Positions 44,062 to 53,600 of a stretch of DNA of 64,000 bases are shown piece by piece; the first letter of the stretch is position 1; each line of letters begins with the position of its first letter. The notes beneath the pieces are model-generated. The model was given only the letters and a program-made list of their open reading frames with translations. It had not been told where the DNA came from and made no database searches. Source of the stretch: JABDMH01 sp965223165 (GTDB taxonomy: Bacteria > Bacteroidota > Bacteroidia > Chitinophagales > Saprospiraceae); NCBI GenBank assembly GCA_965223165.1, contig CBDCVQ010000020.1, positions 1,860,001 to 1,924,000 on the forward strand, read 5' to 3'. Made by a program: the position numbers and the translations under genes.

Positions 44062-44778
44062 CTAATAGTTAGACACGGTGGTGCCGACAGGTTCGCCGAT
44101 CGCGATACGCTGGAGGTTGCCCTTCTTATGGACATCAAAGACGATGATGGGCAGATCATTTTCTTTGCATAGGGTGAAGGCGGTCATATCCATCACCTTG
44201 AGGTTCATGCTGATGACCTTGTCAAAGGACAGTCGCTCGTAGAGTACGGCATCCTTGTTGACCTCGGGATCGTCCGAGTAGATACCCTGCACACGGGTAC
44301 CTTTAAGAATGACGTCCGCGCTCATCTCGTTGGCCCGGAGAGCAGCCGCAGAATCGGTGGTGAAGTAGGGGCTGCCGGTGCCGGCCGAAAAGATCAACAC
44401 TCGTCCTTTTTCCAGGTGTCTGATGGCTCGGCGGCGGATATAGGGTTCGGCGATCTCCTTCATCTCAATGGCGGAGATCAAGCGGGTAAAGACGCCCTTG
44501 CCCTCCAGGGCACTCTGCAGCGCCATCCCATTGATCACCGTGGCTAGCATGCCCATGTAGTCCCCCTGTACTCGCTCAATCCCAGAGTCTCTGGCTTGTA
44601 GCCCGCGAAAAATATTACCGCCACCGATCACGATGGCGATCTCCACCCCGAGGTCTCGCAGCTCCTTGATCTCCTCGGCGTAGTGGGCCAGCATTTTTGG
44701 GTCAATACCATAGGAATTTTGGCCCATCAGGGATTCTCCTGAAAGCTTGAGCAAGACGCGTCGATAGAGTAGTGCCAT
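44062..44778 (-). CDS. pyrH: UMP kinase
   Basis: 238 residues from ATG 44778 (MALLYRRVLLKLSGESLMG); the frame is open 11 codons more, but those overlap the terminator region. It converts UMP to UDP with ATP. Family marks: KLSGESL, IAIVIGGGNIFRG, GDYMGMLATVINGMAL, and SAGTGSPYFTTDSAAALRA. Full length. It sits 58 nt downstream of tsf, across a good intrinsic terminator, so it depends on readthrough or on its own promoter. Confidence 0.96.
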   Translation of the reverse strand: MALLYRRVLLKLSGESLMGQNSYGIDPKMLAHYAEEIKELRDLGVEIAIVIGGGNIFRGLQARDSGIERVQGDYMGMLATVINGMALQSALEGKGVFTRLISAIEMKEIAEPYIRRRAIRHLEKGRVLIFSAGTGSPYFTTDSAAALRANEMSADVILKGTRVQGIYSDDPEVNKDAVLYERLSFDKVISMNLKVMDMTAFTLCKENDLPIIVFDVHKKGNLQRIAIGEPVGTTVSNY

Positions 44779-44789
44779 AGAGTCTAGTG

Positions 44790-44822
44790 CAAAAAGAAAG
44801 CGGATCAACAATTGATCCGCTT
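44790..44822 (-). terminator. Intrinsic terminator between tsf and pyrH
   Basis: Minus strand: an 11-bp perfect stem AAGCGGATCAA / TTGATCCGCTT with a 3-nt loop (44798-44822), followed by TTTCTTTTT (44791-44799). It would end the rplM-rpsI-rpsB-tsf transcript or attenuate pyrH. Confidence 0.85.
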
Positions 44823-44836
44823 CGTAGAATTGAGTC

Positions 44837-45673
44837 TTATCCTAGAGCGACATGTCGAAAACCTTCGACCTCCAAGTCGCCATCCAGATCCTTCAGGTAT
44901 TGGCTGACGGTACGCTTACCGTCCTTGACAAAAGCCTGGTTTAACAAAGTGCTCTCCTTAAAGAACTTATTCAGCTTTCCTAGGGCTATCTTCTCGATGA
45001 TGGCTTCGGGCTTGCCCTCTAGTCGGGCCTGCTCCTTACCGATCTCGATTTCTTTGGCTATGATGCTTTCGTCGACCCCATCCTTGTCCAAGGCAATCGG
45101 CTTCATGGCCGCCACCTGCATGGCAACGTCCTTGCCGGCGGTCTCAAACTCGCCACCATTTTTGTTTAGCCCGACGATCACGCCGGCCTTATATCCCATA
45201 TGGATGTATGGTACGACGAGCGGTGCCTCCAATTTTTCATAAGAAGCCACTTCAATCTTTTCGCCGATCACGCCAATCTGTTCGATGACCTTATCGCCGA
45301 TGGTCATGCCATCGATGGACAACTGCAGCAGCCCATCTCGATCCGCCGGAAATGAATCCAGGGCGATCTCTGCTATCCGCTTGGCCAGGGAGATAAAGTC
45401 CTCATTTTTTGCTACAAAATCTGTTTCGCAGCTGAGTTTGATGACGACCCCTTTGGCATGGTCATCTGAGACCAGGGCATAGACGACGCCTTCCTTTGCC
45501 TCTCTTTCCGCTCTCTTCAAGGACAGCTTCTGGCCCTTGGTACGCAATATTTCAATGGCCTTTTCGAAGTCACCCTGGGCCTCGGCCAGCGCCTTCTTAC
45601 AGTCCATCATGCCGGCTCCCGTCTGATCTCTCAGCTGCTTGACATCAGCGGCCGATATTTTAACATCGCTCAT
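44837..45673 (-). CDS. tsf: Elongation factor Ts
   Basis: 278 residues. EF-Ts exchanges GDP for GTP on EF-Tu. The N-terminal UBA-like part is VKQLRDQTGAGMMDCKKALA, the signature is KGQKLSLKRAEREAKEGVVY, and the core carries LSCETDFVAKNEDF and MHVAAMKP-type (MQVAAMKPIALD) sequences. Length is normal. It follows rpsB by 36 nt in the usual rpsB-tsf order. Confidence 0.97.
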   Translation of the reverse strand: MSDVKISAADVKQLRDQTGAGMMDCKKALAEAQGDFEKAIEILRTKGQKLSLKRAEREAKEGVVYALVSDDHAKGVVIKLSCETDFVAKNEDFISLAKRIAEIALDSFPADRDGLLQLSIDGMTIGDKVIEQIGVIGEKIEVASYEKLEAPLVVPYIHMGYKAGVIVGLNKNGGEFETAGKDVAMQVAAMKPIALDKDGVDESIIAKEIEIGKEQARLEGKPEAIIEKIALGKLNKFFKESTLLNQAFVKDGKRTVSQYLKDLDGDLEVEGFRHVALG

Positions 45674-45709
45674 TGGTTGTCTGTATTCCTGTGATTTATG
45701 AAATAATAA

Positions 45710-46444
45710 TTAGGCTTTTGCTACCTCTGCGCTACTGCTCACTTCTTCCTTTGCCTTTCTGCGCTCTTCCAGGCCTTCTTTGATGCAGGCTGTCATGTAT
45801 TCGGTCACGATCTTGATTGACTTTGATGCATCGTCATTGGCGGGGATCGGAAAATCGACTAGATTGGGATCCGAGTTGGTATCCACCATCGCGAAGGTCT
45901 TCAATCCCAGCTTTTGCGATTCAGCCAGGGCAATGTGTTCGTGATGGATATCTACGAGAAAGACTGCATGTGGCAGGCGATTGAGGTTGGCCACACCACC
46001 GAGCACTTTTTCCAACTTGTTGCGCTCACGGGTGAGCGTCAAGCGCTCTTTTTTGGTCATGCTCGTGATCGTACCATCTCCCAGCATCCGGTCGATGTTG
46101 TTCATCTTCTTGACTGATCGCCGTATGGTGGCAAAATTGGTCATCATACCTCCGAGCCAGCGCTCCGTCACGTAGGGCATGCCCACCGACTTGGCGGCGG
46201 CCTCTACGATGTCCTTAGCCTGCTTTTTGGTGGCCACATACATGATCTTTCGGCCTGATTTGGCCAACTGCTTCATCGACCTGCCGGCTCTTTCCAGGCA
46301 TTCAGCGGTCCGATTGAGGTCGATGATGTGGATACCGCGACGCTCCATAAATATGTAGGGCTGCATCTTGGGATTCCACTTGCGCTTCAGATGACCAAAG
46401 TGTACACCGGCATCCAGTAGATCTTTATAGGTCGGTTTGTCCAT
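45710..46444 (-). CDS. rpsB: 30S ribosomal protein S2
   Basis: 244 residues. Family marks: LLDAGVHFGHLKRKWNPKMQ, YVTERWLGGMMTNFATIRRS, and PHAVFLVDIHHEHIALAESQ with VDTNSDPNLVDFPIPANDDA. The tail (EERRKAKEEVSSSAEVAKA) is short and acidic. It lies 38 nt after rpsI in the rplM-rpsI-rpsB-tsf operon. Confidence 0.98.
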   Translation of the reverse strand: MDKPTYKDLLDAGVHFGHLKRKWNPKMQPYIFMERRGIHIIDLNRTAECLERAGRSMKQLAKSGRKIMYVATKKQAKDIVEAAAKSVGMPYVTERWLGGMMTNFATIRRSVKKMNNIDRMLGDGTITSMTKKERLTLTRERNKLEKVLGGVANLNRLPHAVFLVDIHHEHIALAESQKLGLKTFAMVDTNSDPNLVDFPIPANDDASKSIKIVTEYMTACIKEGLEERRKAKEEVSSSAEVAKA

Positions 46445-46482
46445 TAATCTCTCTTTAAATAGGTATTAAAAACTGACCAGCA

Positions 46483-46869
46483 TTAACGCTTGCTGAATTG
46501 GAAACTCTTCCTGGCCTTGGGTTTTCCATACTTCTTTCGCTCCACTACGCGTGCGTCTCGGGTGAGAAACTTCATCTCCTTCAGTGGCTTTCGGTTGTCC
46601 TCATTGATCTTGACCAGCACCCGAGAGATGCCCATGCGTATCGCTTCGGCTTGTCCCTTGAAACCTCCTCCACTCACGTTGATCTTCCAGTCATAGACAT
46701 TGTCTCCCTCAATCGCCTGAAAGGGGGCCAACACTTTGTTCTGGATGTGCGCTTGGGTGAAGTACTGCTTCAGGTCTTTTCCATTGACCTGTATCCCACC
46801 CTTACCACTGGTGGCATAGACTCGGGCTACGGCACCTTTCCTCCTACCAATTGAATTAATGATTTCCAT
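46483..46869 (-). CDS. rpsI: 30S ribosomal protein S9
   Basis: 128 residues, normal for S9. Family marks: IGRRKGAVARVYATSGKGGI, VSGGGFKGQAEAIRMGISRV, and the basic tail GKPKARKSFQFSKR that reaches the P site. It follows rplM by 8 nt, the standard L13-S9 pair. Confidence 0.98.
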   Translation of the reverse strand: MEIINSIGRRKGAVARVYATSGKGGIQVNGKDLKQYFTQAHIQNKVLAPFQAIEGDNVYDWKINVSGGGFKGQAEAIRMGISRVLVKINEDNRKPLKEMKFLTRDARVVERKKYGKPKARKSFQFSKR

Positions 46870-46877
46870 TATGCGTA

Positions 46878-47321
46878 CTAGATTTTAAAGGCTTCGGGTT
46901 TTTGTGCCTGATGCGGATGATCGGGTCCCACATAGACAAATAGTTTTTTAAACATCTTTCGACCGAGACGATTCTTGGGTAGCATACCTCGCACGGCCTT
47001 TTCAATGACGAGGTGGGGCTGCTTTGCTCGAAGCTCCTCCGCTGCCTTTGATTTTTGCCCGCCGGGATAGCCCGAATAGGAGAGATACTCCTTCTGAGAC
47101 CATTTATTACCGGTGAATCTGACCTTCTCCGCATTTACGACGATCACGTAGTCGCCACCGTCTACATGTGGGGTGTAGCTGGGCTTGTGTTTGCCTCGCA
47201 AGACATGTGCGATCCGAGAACAGATCCTGCCCACGGTCTCGCCCTCCGCATCCAAGATGTACCAGCTCCGCTGCACATCTTCTTTCCGGGTCGATTTCGT
47301 CTTATAACTCAACGTGTCCAC
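46878..47321 (-). CDS. rplM: 50S ribosomal protein L13
   Basis: 147 residues. Family marks: WYILDAEGETVGRICSRIAH, VDGGDYVIVVNAEKVRFTGN, and AVRGMLPKNRLGRKMFKKLF. First gene of the ribosomal operon, with a good promoter 45 nt upstream. Confidence 0.98.
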   Translation of the reverse strand: MDTLSYKTKSTRKEDVQRSWYILDAEGETVGRICSRIAHVLRGKHKPSYTPHVDGGDYVIVVNAEKVRFTGNKWSQKEYLSYSGYPGGQKSKAAEELRAKQPHLVIEKAVRGMLPKNRLGRKMFKKLFVYVGPDHPHQAQKPEAFKI

Positions 47322-47366
47322 GACGATATTTTTTTGAATGAATTATCAAATCTTTGAAAGCGCCGG

Positions 47367-47398
47367 CAAATGTAGTCTTCTTTGGCAGAAATCCCAAG
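47367..47398 (-). promoter_or_regulatory. Predicted promoter of the rplM-rpsI-rpsB-tsf operon
   Basis: Minus strand: -7 TACATTTG (47367-47374), 20-nt spacer, -33 CTTG (47395-47398). It agrees with the Bacteroidota consensus. The leader to rplM is about 45 nt, with room for a small regulatory structure, which I could not resolve. Confidence 0.65.
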
Positions 47399-47522
47399 AA
47401 GTTTTGAAAAAAAACGCACCCTCAACGCGCGTAACGCCTTGAAAAACAGTGTAATTTTCGCCCGCCGGATTACATGGGCAGGCCCAAGAAAGGATCTCTC
47501 TCGCCACGGTGGCCAGCCTCTA

Positions 47523-48884
47523 CTAGCCGCCACGGCCGCAGTAGGTATCGATGATGCTTTGTGCTTCGACCTTGCCCAGGACCAGCGCCTTGCCCAGGTC
47601 CCGACAAGCTTCCCGTTGCTGACCCTGGTTGAGCTTGGTCTTGCCTCGCATGAGCAAGGCACTGCCGTGATTGGGATCGAGTCGAAGGGTTTCATCCAGC
47701 TGGTCCATGGCCTGCTTGTATTGACCCTTGACATAATATAGATTGCCCAGATTAAACCGCGCGTTGACATTGTCCGGATGCTGTGCCAAAACATTCAGAA
47801 AATCGTCGATGGCTTGATCATTCTTACCCAACTGCTGCATGGTGAATCCCCGCTGTGCATAGGCATCGGTGGCATCACCATTGACACGGATGGCTAGATC
47901 CAACGTGCGTTTGGCGGCATCGAAGTTTTGCATGACGTTGTGGATCTCACCCTTCATCACCAGCGCTTCGTAATCAAGCGGATCAGAAGCAAGATATATT
48001 TCGATGTCCTTGAGGGCTAAGCCCAGTTGGCGGGTCTCCAGGTAAGCCACGGCTCGGTTTTTATAGTTGCTGACCAAACTACCGTCCATACGAATGGCCG
48101 TGCTAAAATCGGAAATGGCCTGCCCTACTTGCCCCAAGGACAGATAGGCAAAGCCCCGACCCTGATAGCTGGCTGTGGAGGAGGGTGCTAGCGCAAGGGC
48201 ACGGTCGTACGAGGCAATGGCCTGCTCGAGCAAGCCTAGTCGGACCTCGCTATTGCCCTTGTTGATGTGCAGTTTAGCGATGGATCCATCCCGGCTCATT
48301 TGCTTGTTGAAGTCGCTTAAAGCCCGCGGGTCATCCCCCATCCGACTGTAGGACGTCCCGCGATTGTAATAGACTTGTCGATGGTTGGGATCCAGCGTGA
48401 TGACCCGGTCAAAGTCACGGATGGCCCGATCGTACTGGGCGGACTTGTTGTACAAAACTCCCCGATTAAACAAGGCAGCTACATTGTCGGGCTGCAGCTC
48501 GATGACCTGATCAAAATCTGCCAGGGCTTCTCCGGCACGCTGTACTCGCATGCGACAGAATCCTCGATAGAGTCGAGCCTTGGGATGCGTAGGGTCCAAC
48601 TCAAGCACGGCAGTCAGGTCGGAGATGGCTACTTCATAAAGCTCCAGATTCAAGGCAGCCATCGCTCGATTGTACAGTGCTTTGCTAAAACGCGGTCGTG
48701 CCTCAATCGCTTTCGTGTAGGAGGTGACGGACTGCTGAAACTGTCGCTGCTGAAAAAACGCATAGCCATCTGCAAAGTGCCGGTCGGCAGGATGATAGAT
48801 CACCATCTCATCTTGGGTCACGCCCGGCGTCGCTAGCATCAGCAAGCACATCAATACGCTAATCTTGGCACAGATAAATCTCAT
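47523..48884 (-). CDS. Secreted tetratricopeptide-repeat protein
   Basis: A 453-residue protein with a signal peptide (about residues 1-23, cut near GVTQ) and about eleven TPR units from residue 38 on, for example ADGYAFFQQRQFQQSVTSYT, KALYNRAMAALNLELYEVAI, and RALSDFNKQMSRDGSIAKLH. No catalytic domain. TPR scaffolds bind partner proteins; in the periplasm this may serve envelope assembly. The gene is followed by a gap of about 200 nt before rplM, whose promoter it does not share. Confidence 0.9.
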   Translation of the reverse strand: MRFICAKISVLMCLLMLATPGVTQDEMVIYHPADRHFADGYAFFQQRQFQQSVTSYTKAIEARPRFSKALYNRAMAALNLELYEVAISDLTAVLELDPTHPKARLYRGFCRMRVQRAGEALADFDQVIELQPDNVAALFNRGVLYNKSAQYDRAIRDFDRVITLDPNHRQVYYNRGTSYSRMGDDPRALSDFNKQMSRDGSIAKLHINKGNSEVRLGLLEQAIASYDRALALAPSSTASYQGRGFAYLSLGQVGQAISDFSTAIRMDGSLVSNYKNRAVAYLETRQLGLALKDIEIYLASDPLDYEALVMKGEIHNVMQNFDAAKRTLDLAIRVNGDATDAYAQRGFTMQQLGKNDQAIDDFLNVLAQHPDNVNARFNLGNLYYVKGQYKQAMDQLDETLRLDPNHGSALLMRGKTKLNQGQQREACRDLGKALVLGKVEAQSIIDTYCGRGG

Positions 48885-49245
48885 CAGAATTTCTTTAAAT
48901 GACGTTGGAATATGCTATGGAGACACCAAATACGGTGCCATAGCAGGCTTGAGAGGTGTCCTCAGGATTTTGTGACAAAGACGATGGCCGTGACAAGACC
49001 ATCAGATGCAATGAAAAATTTTTCTCCTATGCCCTATCCAAACGTCTCCCTGATCATCATTGTTGTGCAGGTATTTCCTCTCTTTCAGGGTGTCAGCGGG
49101 GCAGTGATGGACAAGACGCGCCAGTTGTGGTTTCTAAGGGATCGGGGGTAGATGCTTAAATAATTAGGCAAAGGGTAGATCTGCGCTATTTGTGGGTTCT
49201 CCCTAAGCTGCCTACCTTAGATCGAGCAAACGCAGGGAGTGAAAA
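48885..49245. other. Divergent intergenic region
   Basis: Lies between the TPR gene and fni. No gene or clear promoter on either strand; short ORFs lack coding character. Confidence 0.5.
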
Positions 49246-50262
49246 GTGACTGAAAAAGATACCGTCTCATCAAAGAGGAAGAAAGATCACATCGAGCTTG
49301 CTCTGCAGTCCCGGATGGCACCTGATCAGATCGATCCAAGGTTCAGTTATGAGCCCCTTCTCAGTGCCCATCCGCAAACACACGATTTGGCCACCACGTT
49401 TCTCGACAAGCAATTGCAGCTGCCGATCTGGGTATCCAGTATGACGGGAGGCACAGAGATGGCCAAGACCATAAACCACAATCTGGCCAGAGCCTGTCAT
49501 GACTTTGGCATGGGTATGGGATTGGGTTCTTGCCGGCCGTTGCTTGGGAAGGATGGGATCCAAACGGACTTTGATGTGCGAGCGATCATCGGCGATGAGC
49601 TTCCGCTCTATGGCAATCTGGGCATCGCCCAAATTGAAGAATTGCTAGCGACCGGACAGCGGGATTTATTGCACAAGCTGGTAGAAGACTACGCCCTGGA
49701 TGGTCTGATCGTCCATGTCAATCCCTTGCAAGAGGCATTGCAGCCTGAGGGAGATCAGTTGCTCCAGCGGCCCATCGATTTGATTGCGCAATTGTTGGAT
49801 GAAGTATCGATGAAGATCATCGTCAAAGAAGTAGGACAGGGCATGGGCAAAGAAAGCCTCCGGGCACTGCTGACCTTGCCCTTGGCTGCGATCGATTTTG
49901 CTGCCAGTGGGGGGACAAATTTTGCGCTGCTGGAAACCATACGGAGCAACACACAGGAAAAAGATGGCTTGGCGGCCCTGGCCCGCGTGGGCCATACGGC
50001 GACCCAGATGGTCCACTGGGTCAACGAACTGGTGGAAGAGCTATCAGACCAGGTTCGCTGCCGAGAGGTCATCATCTCAGGAGGGATCAATGACTTCCTG
50101 GACGGACACTATCTGACAACAAAACTGGAATTGAACTGTGTATATGGGCAGGCGTCGGCCTTTCTGCGACATGCGATGGGAGATTATGAGACCTTGCGCA
50201 CCTTCGTTTTGTCCCAGGCCCAGGGATTGGCGCTCGCACGCTGCTACCTGAAAGTGAGATGA
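49246..50262 (+). CDS. fni: Type 2 isopentenyl-diphosphate delta-isomerase
   Basis: A 338-residue FMN-dependent enzyme that interconverts isopentenyl and dimethylallyl diphosphate. Family marks: RKKDHIELALQSRM near the start, LPIWVSSMTGGTEMAKTINH, GMGLGSCRPLL, DGLIVHVNPLQEALQPEGD, and KEVGQGMGKESLRALL with a C-terminal FMN-phosphate region (SGGINDFLDGHY). A GTG start at 49246 is used. It overlaps the HMG-CoA reductase gene by 4 nt, forming a mevalonate-pathway pair. Confidence 0.95.
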   Translation: MTEKDTVSSKRKKDHIELALQSRMAPDQIDPRFSYEPLLSAHPQTHDLATTFLDKQLQLPIWVSSMTGGTEMAKTINHNLARACHDFGMGMGLGSCRPLLGKDGIQTDFDVRAIIGDELPLYGNLGIAQIEELLATGQRDLLHKLVEDYALDGLIVHVNPLQEALQPEGDQLLQRPIDLIAQLLDEVSMKIIVKEVGQGMGKESLRALLTLPLAAIDFAASGGTNFALLETIRSNTQEKDGLAALARVGHTATQMVHWVNELVEELSDQVRCREVIISGGINDFLDGHYLTTKLELNCVYGQASAFLRHAMGDYETLRTFVLSQAQGLALARCYLKVR

Positions 50263-51620
50263 CACGTATAAAGAAGCCAATGGAAGGATTCTCGAAGCTG
50301 TCCAAGCGGGGCAAGCTCCGCTGGATCGTCGAAAATTTCTTCAAAGATCCGGAACGAGTCATGAAGGAGCTGACCAGCTACTGGCTCCTGGATGAGGAAA
50401 AGCAGCGCCTACTCGATCAATTTAGCGAAAACACCATCAGCAACTTCCATCTGCCGTATGGGGTGGCACCAAACTTCTTGATCAATGGGACCACCTACTG
50501 TGTGCCCATGGTCACGGAAGAAAGTTCGGTAGTGGCGGCAGCATCTTCGGCGGCCAAGTATTGGTCCACGCGGGGCGGCTTTACCTCTACGGTTTTGTCG
50601 ACGGACAAAGTGGGCCAGGTGCACTTTACCTGGCCGGGTCCATTAGAGGTGCTCCAGGCTAAATTTGGTCCATTGAAGGATCTGCTCTTGCAGCGTACTG
50701 CACACCTGACCACCAAGATGGAGCAGCGAGGGGGTGGGGTGAAAGACATCGAGCTGATCGATATCACCGGTGAGCTCGAACACACCTACCAACTGAGAGT
50801 GACTTTTGACACGGTCGACTCGATGGGGGCTAACTTTATCAATACGGTCCTCGAAGCTTTCGCGGGCGTGCTTATTGCTTTCTTCAAAGAGGATGCGGAA
50901 CTGTCAGCGCCAGGCGAGCTAGAGGTCATCATGTCGATCTTGTCCAACTATACACCTGACTGCCTGGTACGGGCGCAAGTGTCGTGTGAGGTCGAGGCAC
51001 TGGGCAGCACCGAGTCACTCAGCGCTGAAGACTTCGCCAGAAAATTTCGTCAGGCGGTGCGTATTTCCAAAGTTGATCCCTACCGTGCTACCACACACAA
51101 CAAGGGGATCTTTAATGGCATCGATGCTGTCATTATGGCGACAGGCAACGACTTTCGTGCGGTGGAAGCCAATGGACATGCCTACGCTGCCCGATCGGGG
51201 AGGTATGCTGGCCTGACCGATTGCACCGTGGAGGGTGGCATGTTTTGCTGCTGGCTTGAGCTGCCATTGGCCGTAGGCACGATCGGAGGTCTCACGAGTT
51301 TGCATCCAATGGCCAAGCGGTCTCTCGAACTGCTGGGCCATCCAACGGCGCCGCAACTGATGGAGATTGCCGCGGCTACGGGCCTCGCCCAGAACTTTGC
51401 CGCCGTTCGATCCTTAGTCACCACGGGTATCCAGAAAGGTCACATGCGCATGCACCTGGTCAACATGTTGTCCCACCAGCAGGCGAGTGAGCTCGAAATG
51501 AAGGAGGCGCTCACACACTTTAGCGACCAGGTAGTGTCGTTCTCAGCAGTACGAGAGTTTCTGGAGCTTTTTCGCAGTAGGGGAGGTACGGTCAATGGTC
51601 AGTCGGGTACGTCTAGCTGA
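50259..51620 (+). CDS. Hydroxymethylglutaryl-CoA reductase (class II-like)
   Basis: A 453-residue enzyme making mevalonate from HMG-CoA (or the reverse in degradative forms). Family marks: YGVAPNFLINGTTYCVPMVT with ESSVVAAASSAAKYW (catalytic Glu), DSMGANFINTVLEAFAG, MATGNDFRAVEANGHAYAAR, and GTIGGLTSLHPMAKRSLELL. The GTIGG-x-x-x-x-HP pattern and absence of a membrane anchor fit class II. With fni upstream and a GHMP kinase downstream, synthesis in the mevalonate route is more likely than degradation. Confidence 0.93.
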   Translation: MTRIKKPMEGFSKLSKRGKLRWIVENFFKDPERVMKELTSYWLLDEEKQRLLDQFSENTISNFHLPYGVAPNFLINGTTYCVPMVTEESSVVAAASSAAKYWSTRGGFTSTVLSTDKVGQVHFTWPGPLEVLQAKFGPLKDLLLQRTAHLTTKMEQRGGGVKDIELIDITGELEHTYQLRVTFDTVDSMGANFINTVLEAFAGVLIAFFKEDAELSAPGELEVIMSILSNYTPDCLVRAQVSCEVEALGSTESLSAEDFARKFRQAVRISKVDPYRATTHNKGIFNGIDAVIMATGNDFRAVEANGHAYAARSGRYAGLTDCTVEGGMFCCWLELPLAVGTIGGLTSLHPMAKRSLELLGHPTAPQLMEIAAATGLAQNFAAVRSLVTTGIQKGHMRMHLVNMLSHQQASELEMKEALTHFSDQVVSFSAVREFLELFRSRGGTVNGQSGTSS

Positions 51621-51895
51621 TCAAGGGGCCAAGCGTTTGTTTCGATCGCCCAAAAGAAGGGCAACAAGCACCATCGCAGCGATAGGTTGCGATCCGAGGG
51701 CTTAGCTATCTACAAGAGGTCAAACCCAGGAGCTGACTATAGATGAGGGAGTTGTGGAAGTCACCTGAAGAATAGGTTACAAGTAGCCACTGGAAGTATG
51801 ATAAACGACTGGCAATGTAAGGGAGAAAAATAGAAGATAAATTTAATACGAGGTGGGGCGAAATTTGTATTTTGCCAACCGATCAAAGTTAACCT
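51621..51895. other. Intergenic region
   Basis: No gene. A sequence GTATTTTGCC just upstream of the next gene resembles a -7 box (one base short of TAnnTTTG), so a promoter here is only possible. Confidence 0.45.
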
Positions 51896-52828
51896 GTGCC
51901 TCCTAAACATTCATACCGAGCTAACGGTAAAGTATTGGTGAGTGGTGAATACCTCGTTATGGATGGAGCGTTGGCACTGGGACTCCCACTCTCCCTCGGT
52001 CAGAGCATGACCGTCAAAGAAACAGCTGGTTCGGATGTGGTTTGGCAAAGCCACCTGCCAAGTGGAGAGCTTTGGTTTTCCGGAAAGTTTGATCTTTTTG
52101 GTTTTGAGCCCATCAAAGCCAGTGATGAGCTGGTGGCCAATCAACTCAAGGACATCTTCGAGGCCGCGGTTCGGCTCAACTCGGACTTCCTTTCCAAGTG
52201 GAAGAAATACACGGTCCAAACGTTTTTGGATTTCGAGCCCGAATGGGGCCTGGGTAGCAGCTCTACACTGATTAGCTGCATGGCAGACTGGGCGGATGTC
52301 GATGCTTACGAATTACTGCAAGCTACCTTTGGCGGTTCGGGGTATGACATTGCGTGTGCCAAGGCAGACGGACCGATCTTCTACCAGTTGGACGACTCGG
52401 AGATTAATGTAGCCGAGGCCAGCTTTACCCCACCATTTAAAGATCAGGTGTACTTTGTCTATCTGGGCGCTAAGACCAACTCTCGATCAGCGCTGGCCAA
52501 TTATGATCATCGCAAGGTCAAGTCCAAGCAGATTGACGAGGTCTCCCAGATCAGTAAGTTGCTATGTGACGTGGACACCCTGGATTACTTTGAAGAGCTG
52601 ATCAGTGATCACGAGCGCTTGGTCTCAGAGGTCATCGATCGTAAGCGCGTCAAGAAGGAGTACTTTGCTGATTTCTGGGGAGAGATCAAATCGCTGGGTG
52701 CTTGGGGCGGTGATTTCATCCTGGTCACCAGCAATCGTCCGGCAGACGAAACGCGAGCCTACTTCAACCAAAAGGGGTTCGACGTGTTCTTTCAATATGA
52801 CGAGCTGGCGATCGGCCAAACGGCCTGA
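51896..52828 (+). CDS. GYDIA-family GHMP kinase
   Basis: A 310-residue GHMP-superfamily kinase typical of Bacteroidota. Motif 1 is VSGEYLVMDGALALGLPLSL, the phosphate-binding motif 2 is EWGLGSSSTLISCMADWA, and the name-giving GGSGYDIACAKADGPIFYQ follows. It is thought to phosphorylate a mevalonate-pathway intermediate; which one cannot be told from sequence. The start is GTG 51896. Its placement after fni and HMG-CoA reductase supports an isoprenoid role. Other mevalonate enzymes (synthase, decarboxylase) are not in this window. Confidence 0.9.
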   Translation: MPPKHSYRANGKVLVSGEYLVMDGALALGLPLSLGQSMTVKETAGSDVVWQSHLPSGELWFSGKFDLFGFEPIKASDELVANQLKDIFEAAVRLNSDFLSKWKKYTVQTFLDFEPEWGLGSSSTLISCMADWADVDAYELLQATFGGSGYDIACAKADGPIFYQLDDSEINVAEASFTPPFKDQVYFVYLGAKTNSRSALANYDHRKVKSKQIDEVSQISKLLCDVDTLDYFEELISDHERLVSEVIDRKRVKKEYFADFWGEIKSLGAWGGDFILVTSNRPADETRAYFNQKGFDVFFQYDELAIGQTA

Positions 52829-52873
52829 CAAGTCGTCCACCTAAGCTTCATACAATAAATCAACGCGCATTTC

Positions 52874-53596
52874 ATGCCCTGGAAGTGGTACGATAGCAAG
52901 GTCTTGGACATCCAAGACATAGCACCTAATACAAAGCAGTTTTGGCTCCAAGTAGATGATCCGGAACCACTTGACTACCAGCCCGGTCAGTTTATCACCC
53001 TGGATCTGCCCATCCATGAGAAGCGTAGAAACCGGTGGAGGAGCTACTCCATCGCCAATCTTCCCGATGCCTCCAACGTCCTCGAACTATGCATTGTGCG
53101 GCTCGAAGGAGGACTAGCCAGCGACTATCTATTTGATCAGGTCAAGGCAGGCTCCTCCCTGACCTTTAAGGGACCCTCGGGGGCTTTTGTACTACCCCGG
53201 GAGCCCAAGGAGCTAGTGATGGTCTGTACGGGCACCGGGATAGCGCCCTTTCGCAGCATGCTGCTGCAGTTGGCACAAAGGGGGTCGTTTGACCGCGATG
53301 TACACCTCATCTTTGGTACCCGCTACCAGGACGGCATCCTCTATCGCGAAGAGATGGAGGCGCTGGCCATCAGAGAGCCTCGTTTTCGCTACACGGTGGT
53401 GCTCTCCCGCGAGGAGGCGTGGACGGGCTATCGGGGTCACGTCCATCAAGTGTATCAGGAGGGATACCAGGAGGTCCGCGATGACCGGATCTTTCTGCTT
53501 TGTGGATGGTCTATGATGATCGATGAGGCGGTGATCAATCTCATCTCTGAAATGGGTTACACGCGTAGGCAGGTGCGATATGAACTTTACGGCTAG
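52874..53596 (+). CDS. FAD-dependent ferredoxin/flavodoxin-NAD(P) reductase
   Basis: A 240-residue reductase of the FNR superfamily. FAD site: YQPGQFITLDLPIHEKRRN then WRSYSIANLP (RxYS); nicotinamide site: VCTGTGIAPFRSML, LIFGTRYQDGILYREEM, and LLCGWSMMIDEAVINLI near the C-terminus. It lacks a C-terminal [2Fe-2S] domain, so it needs a separate carrier; the free ferredoxin at 524-814 is one candidate. Transcribed with the flow of the mevalonate genes but 45 nt after the kinase. Confidence 0.9.
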   Translation: MPWKWYDSKVLDIQDIAPNTKQFWLQVDDPEPLDYQPGQFITLDLPIHEKRRNRWRSYSIANLPDASNVLELCIVRLEGGLASDYLFDQVKAGSSLTFKGPSGAFVLPREPKELVMVCTGTGIAPFRSMLLQLAQRGSFDRDVHLIFGTRYQDGILYREEMEALAIREPRFRYTVVLSREEAWTGYRGHVHQVYQEGYQEVRDDRIFLLCGWSMMIDEAVINLISEMGYTRRQVRYELYG

Positions 53597-53600
53597 CAGG

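Noticed and set aside
49246..52828. Complete mevalonate pathway
   Set aside because: Only isomerase, HMG-CoA reductase and one GHMP kinase are present here; the synthase, other kinases and decarboxylase would have to be elsewhere.
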